DNA of 64,000 bases. Origin: Blastomyces gilchristii SLH14081. Its lineage: Eukaryota; Ascomycota; Eurotiomycetes; Onygenales; Ajellomycetaceae. The position numbers and the translations under genes were made by a program. The notes under the pieces are model-generated. The model was not told the DNA's origin, made no database searches, and was given only the letters and a program-made list of their open reading frames with translations. Shown one piece after another: positions 35,801 to 46,927 of this stretch. The stretch spans positions 690,417 to 754,416 of the forward strand of contig NW_003101679.1 of assembly GCF_000003855.2 (NCBI RefSeq). The letters run 5' to 3'. How positions within the stretch are numbered: the first letter of the stretch is position 1; every line of letters starts with the position of its first letter.

Positions 35801-37958
35801 TAATCTCACAGTGATAAGCTGACATCTTATAAGCTCTGTAGCACTCTTCTTCTATTTTCTCTCAAAGGATTTTTTTTAGAAGTTTAATGAGACTACACAA
35901 GTGTAAAATTCCTGAAGCAGTTAGAGAAAAGAAATATTTGAAATTAATAAAAAAGATTAATATTATTGATCTGCAGACTGCTACTATTCTAGTGAGACTG
36001 CAGTCTGCTGAAAAAGTAAAAAGAAGAATCAGAGTCTACTCATTAATAATCACACTCTTATCAAACTTATTCTTCATTCTTGAAGTCTTCAGCACTGATA
36101 TCTTTATCTGCTAAGAAGTTAGTACTGCAGCACTGCAGAAGAGTATGAGAAATGTATAAAATATTAATTTATCAACTTACAAAGTATCTCAGTCATCTGC
36201 TTTAACTGAAGTGAGATTCTCTTTAATCAGTGATTAATCTTTATAATACTTTTAACAGTAGTGCTGACTGATCTCTTCTTAAGATTAGTTATTCTGAGAT
36301 ATTTTTTCATCTCAGAGATTCATGCTTTTATCTTCTTTTATAGATAAGCAAGAGAGATCTTCTCAGTCTTAATAGAATCTGTCAATACTTAAAGCTCTGA
36401 GATTCTCACTCTGTACTGCTTGAGTATCTGAGCTTCTTATCAGAGCTGATATGATATCTTTCTGTGAAATAATACTTACAGAGAGATAGAAGTCATTATT
36501 ACAGATATAATAGAAATAACAGAAGTAAGAGAAGAAGTAAGTACATAAGATTTCCTTCTTCTTCAGCTACTTAGTATAGTGTAGATAAGTAGTGATATCA
36601 GTCAGAGACTGCACTGAAGTCTTCTCACAGAGAGAAGATAAAGATACTACAGAATTCTGCAGACTCAACTCAGCAGTATTCTGAGCAGAGCTTGAGCATG
36701 TCACAGAAGAGAAACTATGAATTGAGCTTCTCAGAGTCACTGTCTCTGAAATCAAGCTCTCTCTGAGATTCTCTTCAAATGATCACACAGGGTCATATGT
36801 CACTATGTTAATTGAGAGAGAAGACAGTGTCACAACAGCAGTGAGAAGAGCAGGGAATGAATCAGATGCAGATGAATCAGCTAGCAGAAGGAATGACACC
36901 TCAGTGCAAGACACAGCTACTACTACTGCAGCTGTAAGAGATGCAGAAGAGAGAGAAGATGTGATAATAAGAGTGATACTCTCACAGCTCATTGACATTG
37001 CTGTCTCTGTCTTCAATCTGACTTTCTTGACAGTCACAGAGGCTGCAGCCACATCACAAAGATGTTTACTCACTAGAAAATGTCAGAATAAGTCTCTTAT
37101 TGTCTCTCAAGAATGATGCTCTCATGCACTCACTATTACAGATAGAAGAGAGAGAGAAAAATATATCACAGAGAGAGAAGATCTTTTCAAAAAATCCTGT
37201 CACTACTGTTAGCTTTGTCTCTAAAACACATCACTTTTACAGAGAATTTTATATATAGAATGAAATATGATGAAAGATCTGTAAGTCACTTATTAACTAC
37301 ATTTTTCATATTTTAAATTGATATATAAGAAACTCACTTATCATACATTTAATTTGAATAAAGATGAGAAAAGAAAGATCTACACAGTCAGTAGAAAAAC
37401 TTATCTATTTCTTTATATCACATGCAGTATATACACTGTTAAATCAGTTAGTAACTGTTACTATATAATAAAGATAATTTCTAATCTAATAATCTTAAGA
37501 GCATCAGAACTATGCTTTTAAAGAGAAGAATATTATTATACTCTCAGCTGTGCTAAGACTCTACTGCAGTTTCACACAGCTTATTACTTTCATATAAATA
37601 ATTTCATCTTATTTAAATCAGTTTTCAATCACTTTATAATATTATTTAAATATATCATAAGAAGATCTGATTGATAAATATAAGAACCTTACTTCTATAC
37701 AAGATCAGCAGATTACTCTTTCTTAACAGTGAGATGCTACTGAGGTATCACTTCAGCTATTCTTACTTATGAAATGAAAGAAGAGTATCTGCTCATTATC
37801 TATATAGAATAGCTAGATGCTGACTTCTTATCAAAGAAGTCAGTAATTCATTTTTCTTCTACTGAAATATATACAAGAGTTACTGCATGTTTTATATAAT
37901 CTTCTTAGTATACTAAGTATCATATCTGTGATATTCTTGCAATAACTCTGTAGTCTAC
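35801..37958. other. 3' region of C with a less mutated core and opposed ORFs
   Basis: Between the chromodomain and the 3' LTR lie 2.1 kb. The core at 36,567-37,116 is open on both strands: + strand 36,805-37,116 (103 codons, Asp/Glu/Arg-rich start) extending upstream past two TGA codons, and - strand 37,073-36,567 (Ser/Val-rich, one TGA). I cannot tell which, if either, was coding. No domain is recognised. The rest has stops in all frames. Confidence 0.4.
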
Positions 37959-38066
37959 AAGCTCACTATTTAAGCAAGATAATTAAGCTTACTTATACAG
38001 CTTCTCAAACAACTACTTCTACATAACACTGCTGACTAGCCACCGCTTCAGTTCCGTCATGTTACA
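37959..38066 (+). repeat. 3' LTR end of C
   Basis: Repeats 30,526-30,632. The last part keeps CCACCGC and CCGTC. The true LTR start upstream of 37,959 cannot be fixed because the left copy is truncated. Confidence 0.7.
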
Positions 38067-39147
38067 GTAAATTTGTAATATTATCTTATTAGAAAATATC
38101 TAGATATTCATGATATTATTGAGAAAGTTTTGTATAAGAATCTATTATTATAGTATAAGATAACTTCTTTATAGCTTTCTTGATATTAGTCAGACTGATG
38201 AAATAGATTGATATATAATCTTACTATTAATAATTTTATCAGCAGTTTTAATAACTTCTTTTTCAGAGCATTTTATAAGCATTGACAGAGATCTGTGTAA
38301 GATTTATAGTCTTGTAAATATTATCTTTATGAATTCTATCATTGTTAAGAAATATCAAGCTTCTGTTTCAAGTATTTAATAAGATGCTTTGTTCAGATAG
38401 TCAGATGAGTTCTAATATAAAATTATAATCAAAATTATCAACTTTATATATATAGACATCTTCATGTTGATGTTCTTTAATATATATGTTTAGTTTCATT
38501 ATATAATAGGTGCAAACATCTTTTGAATCATTAAATTCTGCAAGAAGTCAGAGTTTTGATAAGAAGATACACTGAAGATTATAATATCTTACAACTGAAG
38601 ATTTTATCATTGTATAGTAGCATAGATCACTGTCTATCATGACTTTTATATTATACATGTTATCAATCACAGTAGATACAAGAATTACATTCATTGTTAT
38701 TTCTCTTTAAATTATTATTATTCAATCTCTTCAAGCTTCTGTTTATAAATTTGAACAGAAGCTAATCTTTTCTCTATTTCATTGAGACATTCTTATAGTT
38801 ATCTTTTAAATCTTTCTTCACTGCAATGTGGTTGATGTGGACAGATACTGATTCATTCTTTGAATGAGAAGACACTGATCTTTCTCTTGAATAAGAAGAT
38901 GATGATCTTTCTCTTAAGTGTGAAGATACATAGATTGATCAGCAGTTGAAAGCAATGTATTCTAATCAGTTACAGTTAATATATACTTCACATTGACATT
39001 GATCAGTGACTTTCTTGAAAGTGATTTCAGAGACTTAAAAGCCTGTTTAAACAGTGAAAACTCTTGCTTATGTATAGACATTTGAATCTATTCAGTTTAT
39101 AATATCTGTATCATTGCTGTTACTTCTCTTCAGCATGAGTGTATAAG

Positions 39148-39653
39148 TAGACTGATCACCGGGACCATGAATTTCACATTTGATCTCATTTGGTCTGGTT
39201 TCATACATTTCTTAGTGTGAATCCCGCTGGAACTAGTCATTAAAAAAACATGTAAAGTGACTATATATCAGATGTTAAAATGAAACCATAACTTGAAAAA
39301 AATAAGAAAGTGATCTCATTTGATTTCATTTAGTTTCATTCTTGACATAAAGTTACTATTTTTAGACATTTTAAGGTTTTTTTTAGACTATTTTTAATTT
39401 TTTAAAAAGTAATGCTTTTTGATAACACTCAAATGAGATTTAAAGTCATTTAAAGCAATAAAAATAATTTAAATTGAGAAGTGAAAATCATGATCTCATT
39501 TGAAAAATGTGATAAGAGTAGACAGTAAGTCTCACTGAGACAGTATAAGACTACTATCTAATGTTAAAACCATGTAATGAGATCAGTTAAATTGATAATG
39601 AGACTATCAAAAAATCTGGTTCTGATCTCAGACACGGTCACACAGTCAGTCTA
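39148..39653 (+). mobile_element. 506-bp MITE, copy 2
   Basis: TAGACTG...CAGTCTA ends with a perfect 8-bp duplication TGTATAAG (39,140-39,147 and 39,654-39,661). Same length and sequence as the other copies apart from transitions. Confidence 0.9.
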
Positions 39654-40090
39654 TGTATAAGTGACTAAGATATAACATCTTCTATCACTGTTCTGCATAC
39701 TCTTGAGCTTGATAAGATGATTATTCAATGTTCAGAGCTGTGTGCAGAAGCCTTTATAAGTTAAGTCTTCATTTACACTTATAAGAGTCTGTAAGAGTTC
39801 AAAAGTTAATGTCTTCTTAAGCATGCTAATCTTTATTCAATTCTCTTAAGATTGATTATCTGCTTCTAAGATCTTGATGTTGAAGTCAGAGATAAATGTT
39901 ATAAGAGAAGTGTTTCTCTGTTAAGTACTCTGTAATCAATCTAATATCTTCTATTATATGACAGTGTCTCAGAACAGAATATCAAGATATTTTATAATAT
40001 TATCAGATATTTGTAACACTGATTTACATGCTTTCATTCATGAATGAAACTTCTGTTTCATATAATTCTTTAATTATTCATTGATATATC

Positions 40091-40596
40091 TAGACTGGCT
40101 GCCGGGATTATGAATTTCATATTTAGTCTCATTTGGTCTGATCTCATACATTTCTTGGTGTGAATTCCGCTAGGACTGACTATTAAAAAAACATGTAAAG
40201 TGACTATATATCAGATCTTAAAATGAAATCATGACTTGAAAAAAATAAGAAAGTGATCTTATTTAGTCTCATTTAGTCTCATTCTTAGCATAAAGTTACT
40301 ATTTTTAGACATTTTAAGGTTTTTTTTAGACTATTTTTAATTTTTTAAAAAGTAACACTTTTTGATAACACTTAAATGAGATTTAAAGTCATTTAAAGCA
40401 ATAAAAATAATTTAAATTGAGAAGTGGAAATCATGATCTCATTTGAAAAATGTAATAAGAGTAGACAGTAAGTCTCACTGAGACAGTATGAGACTACTAT
40501 CTAATGTTAAAACTGTGTAATAAAATCAGTCAAATTGGTAATGAAACTATCAAAAAATCTAGTCCTGGTCTCAGACACGGTCACATAGTCAGTCTA
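40091..40596 (+). mobile_element. 506-bp MITE, copy 3
   Basis: TAGACTG...CAGTCTA ends. The duplication is GATATATC (40,083-40,090) versus AATATATC (40,597-40,604), one G-to-A difference. It lies 437 bp from copy 2 in the same orientation. Confidence 0.85.
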
Positions 40597-41266
40597 AATA
40601 TATCAATCTTGATTGATTAGTAAACTGATGATATCTTCATCTATACTCAGTTTCACAAGCATTTTCATTCTTCATGATGAGTAGAGAGTGAGATTGAAAG
40701 TATTAAAATATGTAGAAGTATCTAAGCATTCTTTCAGTGCTTTTATATTCAATTCTGTAGATGTTGAAATTACATGAGTTCTTTGTTGAGTTAATTATTG
40801 AATTTCTTTGTATTGAAGTTATTAAGTTACATGCATATCAGCTATCTATTACTGTTGTAATTTTAACATTACTCAGAGTCACTGTAATATCACTTCTATA
40901 CTCACATTCAAGAGTTCTCTTATATTGTCATTAGACATGTCATTCATTGAGTGTATAATATCTGTGAAATCTTGAAGAAGTATAATTATATAAATATCTC
41001 ATATATCTGAGATGTCAGAACTCTCAGATCTTTCACTGATATTCTCTTATAAAATCTTACTCTCTTTATAAGATCTTGTTACAGAGTCAGAGTGACTGAT
41101 GAGTAAGCTTCTATCTGAGAACTCAGTGTTTACTTAACTGTTTAACTGATTCTCTATTTCTTATATGTTGTTACATGTTCAGATATCTCAATGAGTAATT
41201 ATTTCTAATAAGAAGATAATATGTGAATAATTATTTCAAATAAGAAGATAATGAATGTTTTTCTAG

Positions 41267-41581
41267 TATAAGAGATCTATGCTGAATAGATCAGTATAAT
41301 ATATAGATCTTATATAACAAAGAGAAAAATATTAGAGAAGAAAAAGAAAGAGAAAGTGCAAGAATCAGTGATCAAAGTAAATATTTATACACATATGTAA
41401 TGATGTATACTGTATACAGTGAAGCTTCAAGGTGAAAGAATCTATATATATTCATAGCAGCTGAGAATCAGTGATCAAGAATGATTGAGAATCAGAGCAT
41501 ATATATTCATGAATCAAGCAGTTGAAATCTGTGAAGTGTAATAGAATAGTCTATATAATTGATCAGACACAGCCCGTCACA
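41267..41581 (-). repeat. 5' LTR of A4
   Basis: Inverted match of 4,269-4,575, 315 bp; + strand starts TATAAGAGATC and ends CCCGTCACA. Confidence 0.75.
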
Positions 41582-41737
41582 ACTATGTATATTATTATAT
41601 TCATGTATAAATATTCACTCTGATTGCTGATTCTCATACTTTCTCTTTCTTTTCTTCTTTAATATTTTTCACTTTTATATTATAAGATCTATATATTATA
41701 CTGATCTATTCAGTGTAGACTTCTATATTATCTCTTC
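41582..41737 (+). repeat. Family-A LTR fragment, head to head with the A4 LTR
   Basis: The last half of a family-A LTR in + orientation (GTATAAATATTCACTC to GTGTAGACTTCTATATTA), directly abutting the inverted A4 LTR. Confidence 0.65.
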
Positions 41738-42503
41738 TTCTTTATTTTAAATATTATCTTCAGATATTTTATCTGCTGATCTGATATTAATAATTATCTT
41801 ATCTGAATAATAAATACTTAAGTATCTGTTATTCTCATCATGAGAATCAGCTTTATTAAACTGTTAAGTAGATCAGAAACTTAGCCTGACTATATCAAAA
41901 GCTGTATTCAAATCAGCTTTAAATCAAGAGAGTGTTTCAGAGTATTTATTAATGAAGCTATTAAATACTTCAGAAAAATATTCACTGATAGAGTATAAGT
42001 ATAAAGAATTATTATTAACTGAATCAGTGAGTTGAATATAAGATTATGAATATATATATAAGTAAGATTGTGATAAATCTATTATTTTAATATTTATTTA
42101 TTAAATTCTTATCAATATTATTCTCTTTTTCTTACTTTTTTTTTTTTATAATATGATATGTTTTCTACAAGTTAAGTAAGTAGTAGTATTATTAATTAAT
42201 AAAATCTTAAACATATTAATACTGATAGAATAAGACAATTTTAACATCTGATAAGTGTATCAAATGAAGTAGTAGTTAAAATAATAATTATATTAATAAG
42301 AAATTCTGAATTGGCAGCAATTTTACACAAAACAGGTCTCATAACCTGTGGAGGTGTAAAGCTTGCTTGATTGAAAATGTTGCTAGCTTGTGGGAAGTTA
42401 TATGGTGGAAGGATTAGTAAGCCAGATCACGTGACCTGACATTTTTCACATCATTTCTGAAAAGAATGATTCATTTTCAGATTTTTTGATGCTTGGTCCT
42501 GAA
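41738..42503. other. AT-rich transition zone, no gene seen
   Basis: 41,738-42,300 is very AT-rich and stop-filled and resembles decayed element DNA, without a domain I can name. From 42,304 CC, GG and CG return. There is a short inverted repeat AGGTCTCATAACCT (42,334-42,347) and a CACGTG at 42,428-42,433. No supportable ORF. Confidence 0.4.
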
Positions 42504-42556
42504 GACCAGACTAAATAGAATCAAATGTGAAATTCATGATCCCGCCGGCCAGTCTA
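42504..42556 (-). mobile_element. Truncated end of the 506-bp MITE
   Basis: 53 bp matching the TAGACTGG terminus of the MITE (reverse strand begins TAGACTGGCCGGCGGGATC). The other end is not found, and no duplication can be shown. Confidence 0.6.
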
Positions 42557-43176
42557 TCCACAGCTTATTCACCATTATATTAAGATTTACAATTCAGTGA
42601 TGGTGTCACTGACTGGCACAGTTGAACAACCATAACCCGGTTGTATAATAAGCCCGGACATGCTAGCTTGATCCAACCTGTTGTATTTTTCACCAACTTT
42701 TTGCACCGCTCCTGGAACTCTGCCAGTACTGCTTTTGTGCACCCTGCTTCCCCGGAACTTCGGGGGTACATGGGAATCGTCCCTGCACGGTTCCAGGCAC
42801 ACAAGGAAGAGAAGAGTGAATAAACTAGAATTTATTTTGTACGGAATAAAAAATATTTTTTTAAGAAAGACGTTTGTAGCCTTCAAGCATGAGTAAGGCA
42901 CCAACCATCCTCCCTAAATGAATTAAATAAATGACAACAATCAAGAAAAATACAATTCCAAGAAAATATTATCAAATTCTCCCAACCAGCCCCAACGCCG
43001 AGTCTCACCCAGGGCTAAAATCCCAAAAAAAAAGAGAATACACATAAAGCCATCCCGTGGGAGAATAAATAAAAGAAAAAGACGTAAAAAGAATACAGAA
43101 TCCAACCAACATTCTCCCAGGCTGTCTGTAACACCACCATAAGAATCGAAATCCCAAGTACCCAAACCACCGCTCC
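42557..43176. other. Intergenic stretch downstream of RPB11
   Basis: Normal base composition. Short overlapping ORFs occur on both strands at 42,580-42,904, but none has a plausible partner exon or motif, so I annotate no gene. 42,900-43,176 is probably the RPB11 3' UTR and flank. Confidence 0.4.
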
Positions 43177-43946
43177 CTAAACACCATTTTGCGCATTCTG
43201 CTGCTGCACACCTACCCCAACCATCTTCCGCAATTCATACTCCTTCGTAAACTCACGACTCAGCGAACCTAGATCCTTGACAAGTTCGTGGCAGGCTGTG
43301 ATGACGGCTTCCTTAGGTGTGATTTGACCATCGGTTTGTACGCGCAAGATGAATTTGGGGACTAGGGGATGTGGGACCTGCGGCGATATTAATATACGTT
43401 AATTTCATAACAATGATTGTTCAAAGGCAATAGAAGACCTGGGGGCGCGGAGAGGGAATATATATCTACATAGATGAACAACATACCTTATAGCCTGAGA
43501 AAAGAACGTGGGAGCTATTAATGAGACGCGAGCGGATCATGTTGCCAAGAGTGTGGTCTTCTTTGTGGAAGGTGAAAATAGCGGTGGACGGGATACCTGA
43601 TGGGCAAATAAAATAGTTGAGTCACGTCGATTAGCCATCGCTATTCTGTGGGATGAATATAACAATGGGGTGGGAAGGAAAAGGCAAAAAGAGACTCACG
43701 GGTATCCACCTCAACCTCGACCTTCTTCTCACCCGGGAGAAGAACGAAGGATTCAAATCTACGCGCGAAGTAGAGTGTTAGCTTCAATAACGCGATGTTC
43801 GAGAATAACATGAACAGAATATCAAAGACATAGAAGTGTATCTAGCCAAGACTAGCAACCGAAAACGTAGAAAAAGGAGAAGGATCCGAGTGCAAAACGT
43901 GAAATTGACAGCAGAGCAGAGCAAGCCACCCGAACCTAGGCACCAT
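43177..43946 (-). CDS. RPB11: RNA polymerase II subunit RPB11, four exons
   Basis: RPB11 pairs with RPB3 in the alpha-like heterodimer on which RNA polymerase II assembles in the nucleus. Exons on the reverse strand are 43,946-43,936 (tentative), 43,758-43,700, 43,596-43,487 and 43,377-43,177, with introns of 177, 103 and 109 nt. The spliced product is about 126 aa against 120 in yeast. Visible family blocks are [32 protein letters not shown] (the alpha-motif signature), [19 protein letters not shown] and [13 protein letters not shown]. Introns 2 and 3 have good GTGAGT and GTATGT donors and CAG-type acceptors. The first exon is weak: MVPR with donor GTTCGG is in phase, and an in-frame ATG at 44,072 would add 42 residues. 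It is transcribed away from the flavoenzyme gene. Confidence 0.88.
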
Positions 43947-45841
43947 ATCCAGATGCGGACGGACTTTGGTCTTGCATGGGTTGTGACGGTAACTAGCCGC
44001 CGAGGAGTCGAAGAACGTCATGGCGCGTTCCCGCTCTGGATCAAGCGTTTTGTGGTGTTGGGTTTCCATCATGAACGCTTAGGGCCGATAAAGCTATTGA
44101 AAGAGATGAACGAAGAATGAAATTCGGGATATGAGGGGGACTCAGGGCTGAGGATAGAACAGAGCAATGATATAAGAGAGCATAACAGATGCGCGGGAGG
44201 TAATAAAAGGGGATAATGCAGACATGGAGACGAAGGAGAGGAAGGAGGGATGACAAGACACAGGACACAAACAGGCTCTTTTTGCTGGCTGGGCAACTAT
44301 GATGGATCCTCCAGCAGCATCGAGCAGAAAGTTGAGAAAAAGATGGAATGTTTCATTCATTCCTCTCCAACTGCATGCTTGTATTCTTGCTCTGTGTGCT
44401 TCTCTGTTTTTTCTGTCTCCTCTGTTTCCTCTGCTGCTTTCTCATGTTTCTTTCAACCACAAGCAGAAAAGTATGTTGAACATGACATGAGCTGGGTCTG
44501 TTCAAGGGGAAAAAAATATAGAAATATCTCACCTTTCAGGGGCATTCATCTTGAATCAGAGCAGTTGCAGCCAGAAATATTCCCAGATGACGACACACCT
44601 CCTGGTGCAAACAGTAACAAAAGTATAGATAAAACCACTCTGCTTGGGGCTGTTTGTCAAGAACAGTTCAGGAACTTCCCCTCCCCTCTTCTTTTATGTG
44701 TGTAATGGGAGTGAGTGTAGAATACAAAAAGAAAGCACCTCCTGCTTCAAAGAAAACAGAAATGCGGGTATCCAAAAACATACAAAGAAAATGAAAAGGA
44801 AAGTAAGAGGTGGATTTCAAACCAGAAGAGTGAAATGGATGAAAAGCGAAAATGAAGAATGTAGGGCGTATTCAAGAAGGGAGGAATACGTTACTGCAGC
44901 ACGGTACATTAAAAGTGGAATAACACGGCCGGGGTATAGCTATTGTATAAAATGTCTTAATATTATCAATTTGATATCGAGTTGAAGTTTCTCTCTGCGG
45001 CTCTGGATGCGGCGAAATTGCAGATCACGTGGGGTGACTAATTTGGAGCTCCACAGAGACTTCTTGACACTCGGATTAATATATTCTCCGTATTAAGTTA
45101 CTAGCTGAAGCATAATTACGTCTTTTGATTTCCCTCGGCCGACCCGCAGCTTCAATATTTCCCCTTTAGGAAATTCGGATTCCAGAAGCAGAATAGATAC
45201 TGTGATCTGTGATACCTATCTATGTAACAAAACATCTCACAGGACGGAAGAAAAAGGGCTCTCTTTCTCCAATCTTAAAGTTGCTTGGATACGAACACTT
45301 CTATCTAACATTGGTCAATTGGCAAAGATCCATTTGCTCCCCAGTTAAGAGCCCGGCCTAGATCCGGAACCAACCAGCAGGGCCACCGCCTCAGCTGCAG
45401 GCCGCCCCGCTCATTGAGTTCCCGATCATCGTGGAGCGTGAAGAGTTGAGTCAGATGTAGGCTACTGGGGCAAAAGAGCTCAATCACCACCAGCGCCTGC
45501 TGGTAGAAGGGCCGACCAACCGCGGGACCCCCAACATCAGAGACCCCCGGGGCATCCGTATTATTAATACCATTATCAATCGCTGACTGAACGGCAGAAG
45601 CATCCGAACGTTGCTCCCTCTGCTCTCCTCCCCTGCGATATGCCCCACACTTACACACGTTCCAATACTCCATGAGGGTGCCGAAGTGTATATAAACGGG
45701 GCACGCGTCCGCTCTCCCCGGTTTCCAGTCTACACGTATCAAAACCCCTACATAAAACGCAGGCTTCATACCAGAGACCAATACAACGAAACCGAAGAAA
45801 CCAAAACAAAGGGAAGTGATACTTTTACTCGACTATCTAAC
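43947..45841. other. Divergent intergenic region between RPB11 and the flavoenzyme gene
   Basis: 1.9 kb between two divergently transcribed starts. It contains a CACGTG at 45,026-45,031 and pyrimidine-rich runs near 44,130-44,450. ORFs at 44,250-44,705, 44,644-44,985 and 45,305-45,781 lack recognisable motifs, splice partners or a preferred strand, so they are not annotated. The composition is normal for the island. Confidence 0.45.
45689..45696 (+). promoter_or_regulatory. Likely TATA box of the flavoenzyme gene
   Basis: TATATAAA about 146 bp upstream of the chosen ATG at 45,842, followed by a GC-rich stretch and an A-rich leader. Position and sequence fit a core promoter; inference only. 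Confidence 0.5.
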
Positions 45842-46927
45842 ATGCCGACCCTTCAAGACCTCCACCCCACCCTCCCCGCCAACTGCCCCGCTATAATTAG
45901 CGCGCCAATGCTCTTCATCGCCTCCCCCAACCTGGCCATCTCCGTTACCCGTGCCGGAGGCCTCGGCTTCATCGGCGCCGGCTTCGACGTCTCCAAGCTG
46001 GAGAGCCTCCTCACCCAAGCCGCCGAGCTCGCCTCGGCCTCCTCCTCCCCACCCATCCCCAACTATAACAAAGACGACCCCGCCACCTCCCCGATCCCCA
46101 TCGGCGTCGGCCTGCTAAGCTGGGGCGCAAGCCTCGACCAGGCCCTCCCCATCCTCGCCAAACACACCCCGGCTGCCCTCTGGCTCTTCGCCGCCCACGA
46201 CCCAGACCCCGCAGCCAACTACGCAGCCTGGGCGCGCGAGGTGCGCCGCGCCACGAACAACCGCACCCGCATCTGGATCCAAGTCGGCTCCGTCGCCGAC
46301 GCGCTCGAGGTGGCCGACAAGGCCCAGCCGGACGTGCTGGTCGTGCAAGGCAGCGATGCGGGCGGCCACGGCCTAGCGCGCAGCGCGAGCATCGTCGCGC
46401 TCGTGCCGGAGGTGAAAGACGCGTTGACGCGGGCTGGGCATGGGGGGATACCCCTGGTGGCGGCGGGTGGGATCGCGGACGGGCGAGGAGTGGCGGCGGC
46501 GCTGTGCCTGGGCGCTGCGGGGGTGGTGATGGGGACGCGGTTCCTGGCGTGTGCGGAGGCGGCGGTGGCGCGGGGGTACCAGGCGGAGGTGTTGCGGGTT
46601 GAGGATGGCGGGGTGAACACGGCGCGGACGACGGTGTATGATACCGTGCGCGGGTATAATGAGTGGCCTGCCCGGTATGATGGGCGCGGGGTGGTGAATG
46701 ACACGCTGCGGGATAATGAGGCTGGGATGGATGATGCGGAGAATCAGCGGTTGTATAAGGAGGAGATGGCGAAGGGGGATGAAGGGTGGGGGCCTAAGGG
46801 TCGTATGACGACGTATGCGGGGACTGGGATTGGGTTGGTCAGGGAGGTTAAGAGTGCGGAGGAGATTGTGAAGGGGGTGGTGACGGAGGCGAGGGGGATT
46901 TTGGAAAGGGTTAGGGGGAGGTTGTAA
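45842..46927 (+). CDS. Nitronate monooxygenase-like FMN enzyme (2-nitropropane dioxygenase family)
   Basis: Nitronate monooxygenases oxidise alkyl nitronates, such as propionate 3-nitronate, with FMN and O2, probably in the cytosol or peroxisome. The intronless ORF of 361 aa has the usual family length. The N-terminus shows the barrel start (PAIISAPM, residues 16-23, and AGGLGFIGAG, 38-47). The signature QGSDAGGHG lies at 169-177, with His176 at the position of the family catalytic base. The FMN phosphate-binding strands are AAGGIADGRG (207-216) and GAAGVVMGTRF (224-234), and the C-terminus (TYAGTGIGLV, 324-333) is typical. The frame is open upstream to 45,611, but MPTLQDL at 45,842 best matches family starts and lies 146 bp after a TATA box. 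Substrate cannot be inferred. High GC3 contrasts with the repeats. Confidence 0.9.
   Translation: MPTLQDLHPTLPANCPAIISAPMLFIASPNLAISVTRAGGLGFIGAGFDVSKLESLLTQAAELASASSSPPIPNYNKDDPATSPIPIGVGLLSWGASLDQALPILAKHTPAALWLFAAHDPDPAANYAAWAREVRRATNNRTRIWIQVGSVADALEVADKAQPDVLVVQGSDAGGHGLARSASIVALVPEVKDALTRAGHGGIPLVAAGGIADGRGVAAALCLGAAGVVMGTRFLACAEAAVARGYQAEVLRVEDGGVNTARTTVYDTVRGYNEWPARYDGRGVVNDTLRDNEAGMDDAENQRLYKEEMAKGDEGWGPKGRMTTYAGTGIGLVREVKSAEEIVKGVVTEARGILERVRGRL

Larger units (their letters stand above)
30526..38066 (+). mobile_element. Ty3/gypsy chromovirus, copy C
   Basis: A truncated 5' LTR (30,526-30,632) repeats at 37,959-38,066. Between them lie gag with an RNA-binding knuckle remnant, pol with protease-RT-RNase H-integrase, a chromodomain, and a 2-kb 3' region with a less mutated core. 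A 164-bp LINE tail sits between gag and pol. It abuts A4 at 38,067. A 5-bp duplication cannot be checked because the left LTR end is gone. Confidence 0.8.
38067..41266 (-). pseudogene. gag and pol-start remnant of A4
   Basis: The reverse strand matches A3 at 8,110-10,150 and A1 at 1-330 and 600-1,260. Decay is heavy, with no open run above about 60 codons. Once the two MITEs are removed the leader and gag are co-linear with A3, which makes this the best copy for estimating the original gag length of family A. Confidence 0.6.
38067..41581 (-). mobile_element. Ty3/gypsy copy A4, 5' part (LTR, leader, gag, start of pol)
   Basis: On the reverse strand: LTR 41,581-41,267, leader matching the first bases of this window, gag, then the start of pol up to 38,067, where element C begins. 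Two 506-bp MITEs interrupt it (39,148-39,653 and 40,091-40,596). It holds the gag segment deleted in A1. Many stops. Confidence 0.75.

Noticed and set aside
1..42300. Intact coding genes in the AT-rich tract
   Set aside because: All open runs of 60-100 codons there are fragments or shadows of dead transposon frames; none stands alone with a start, a stop and a non-element identity.
42580..42904. Short ORFs on both strands at the left edge of the island
   Set aside because: Mutually overlapping, no family resemblance, near a MITE end.
44250..44985. Overlapping + strand ORFs of 151 and 113 codons
   Set aside because: Cys/Ser- and Lys-rich low-complexity translations, competing frames, no motif, and the region serves as divergent intergenic DNA.
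45305..45781. 158-codon ORF on the reverse strand in front of the flavoenzyme gene
   Set aside because: No recognisable motif or splice partner, and it overlaps the likely promoter and leader of the + strand gene. Open by composition.
46219..46704. 161-codon reverse-strand ORF inside the flavoenzyme gene
   Set aside because: High-GC shadow of a well-supported CDS.
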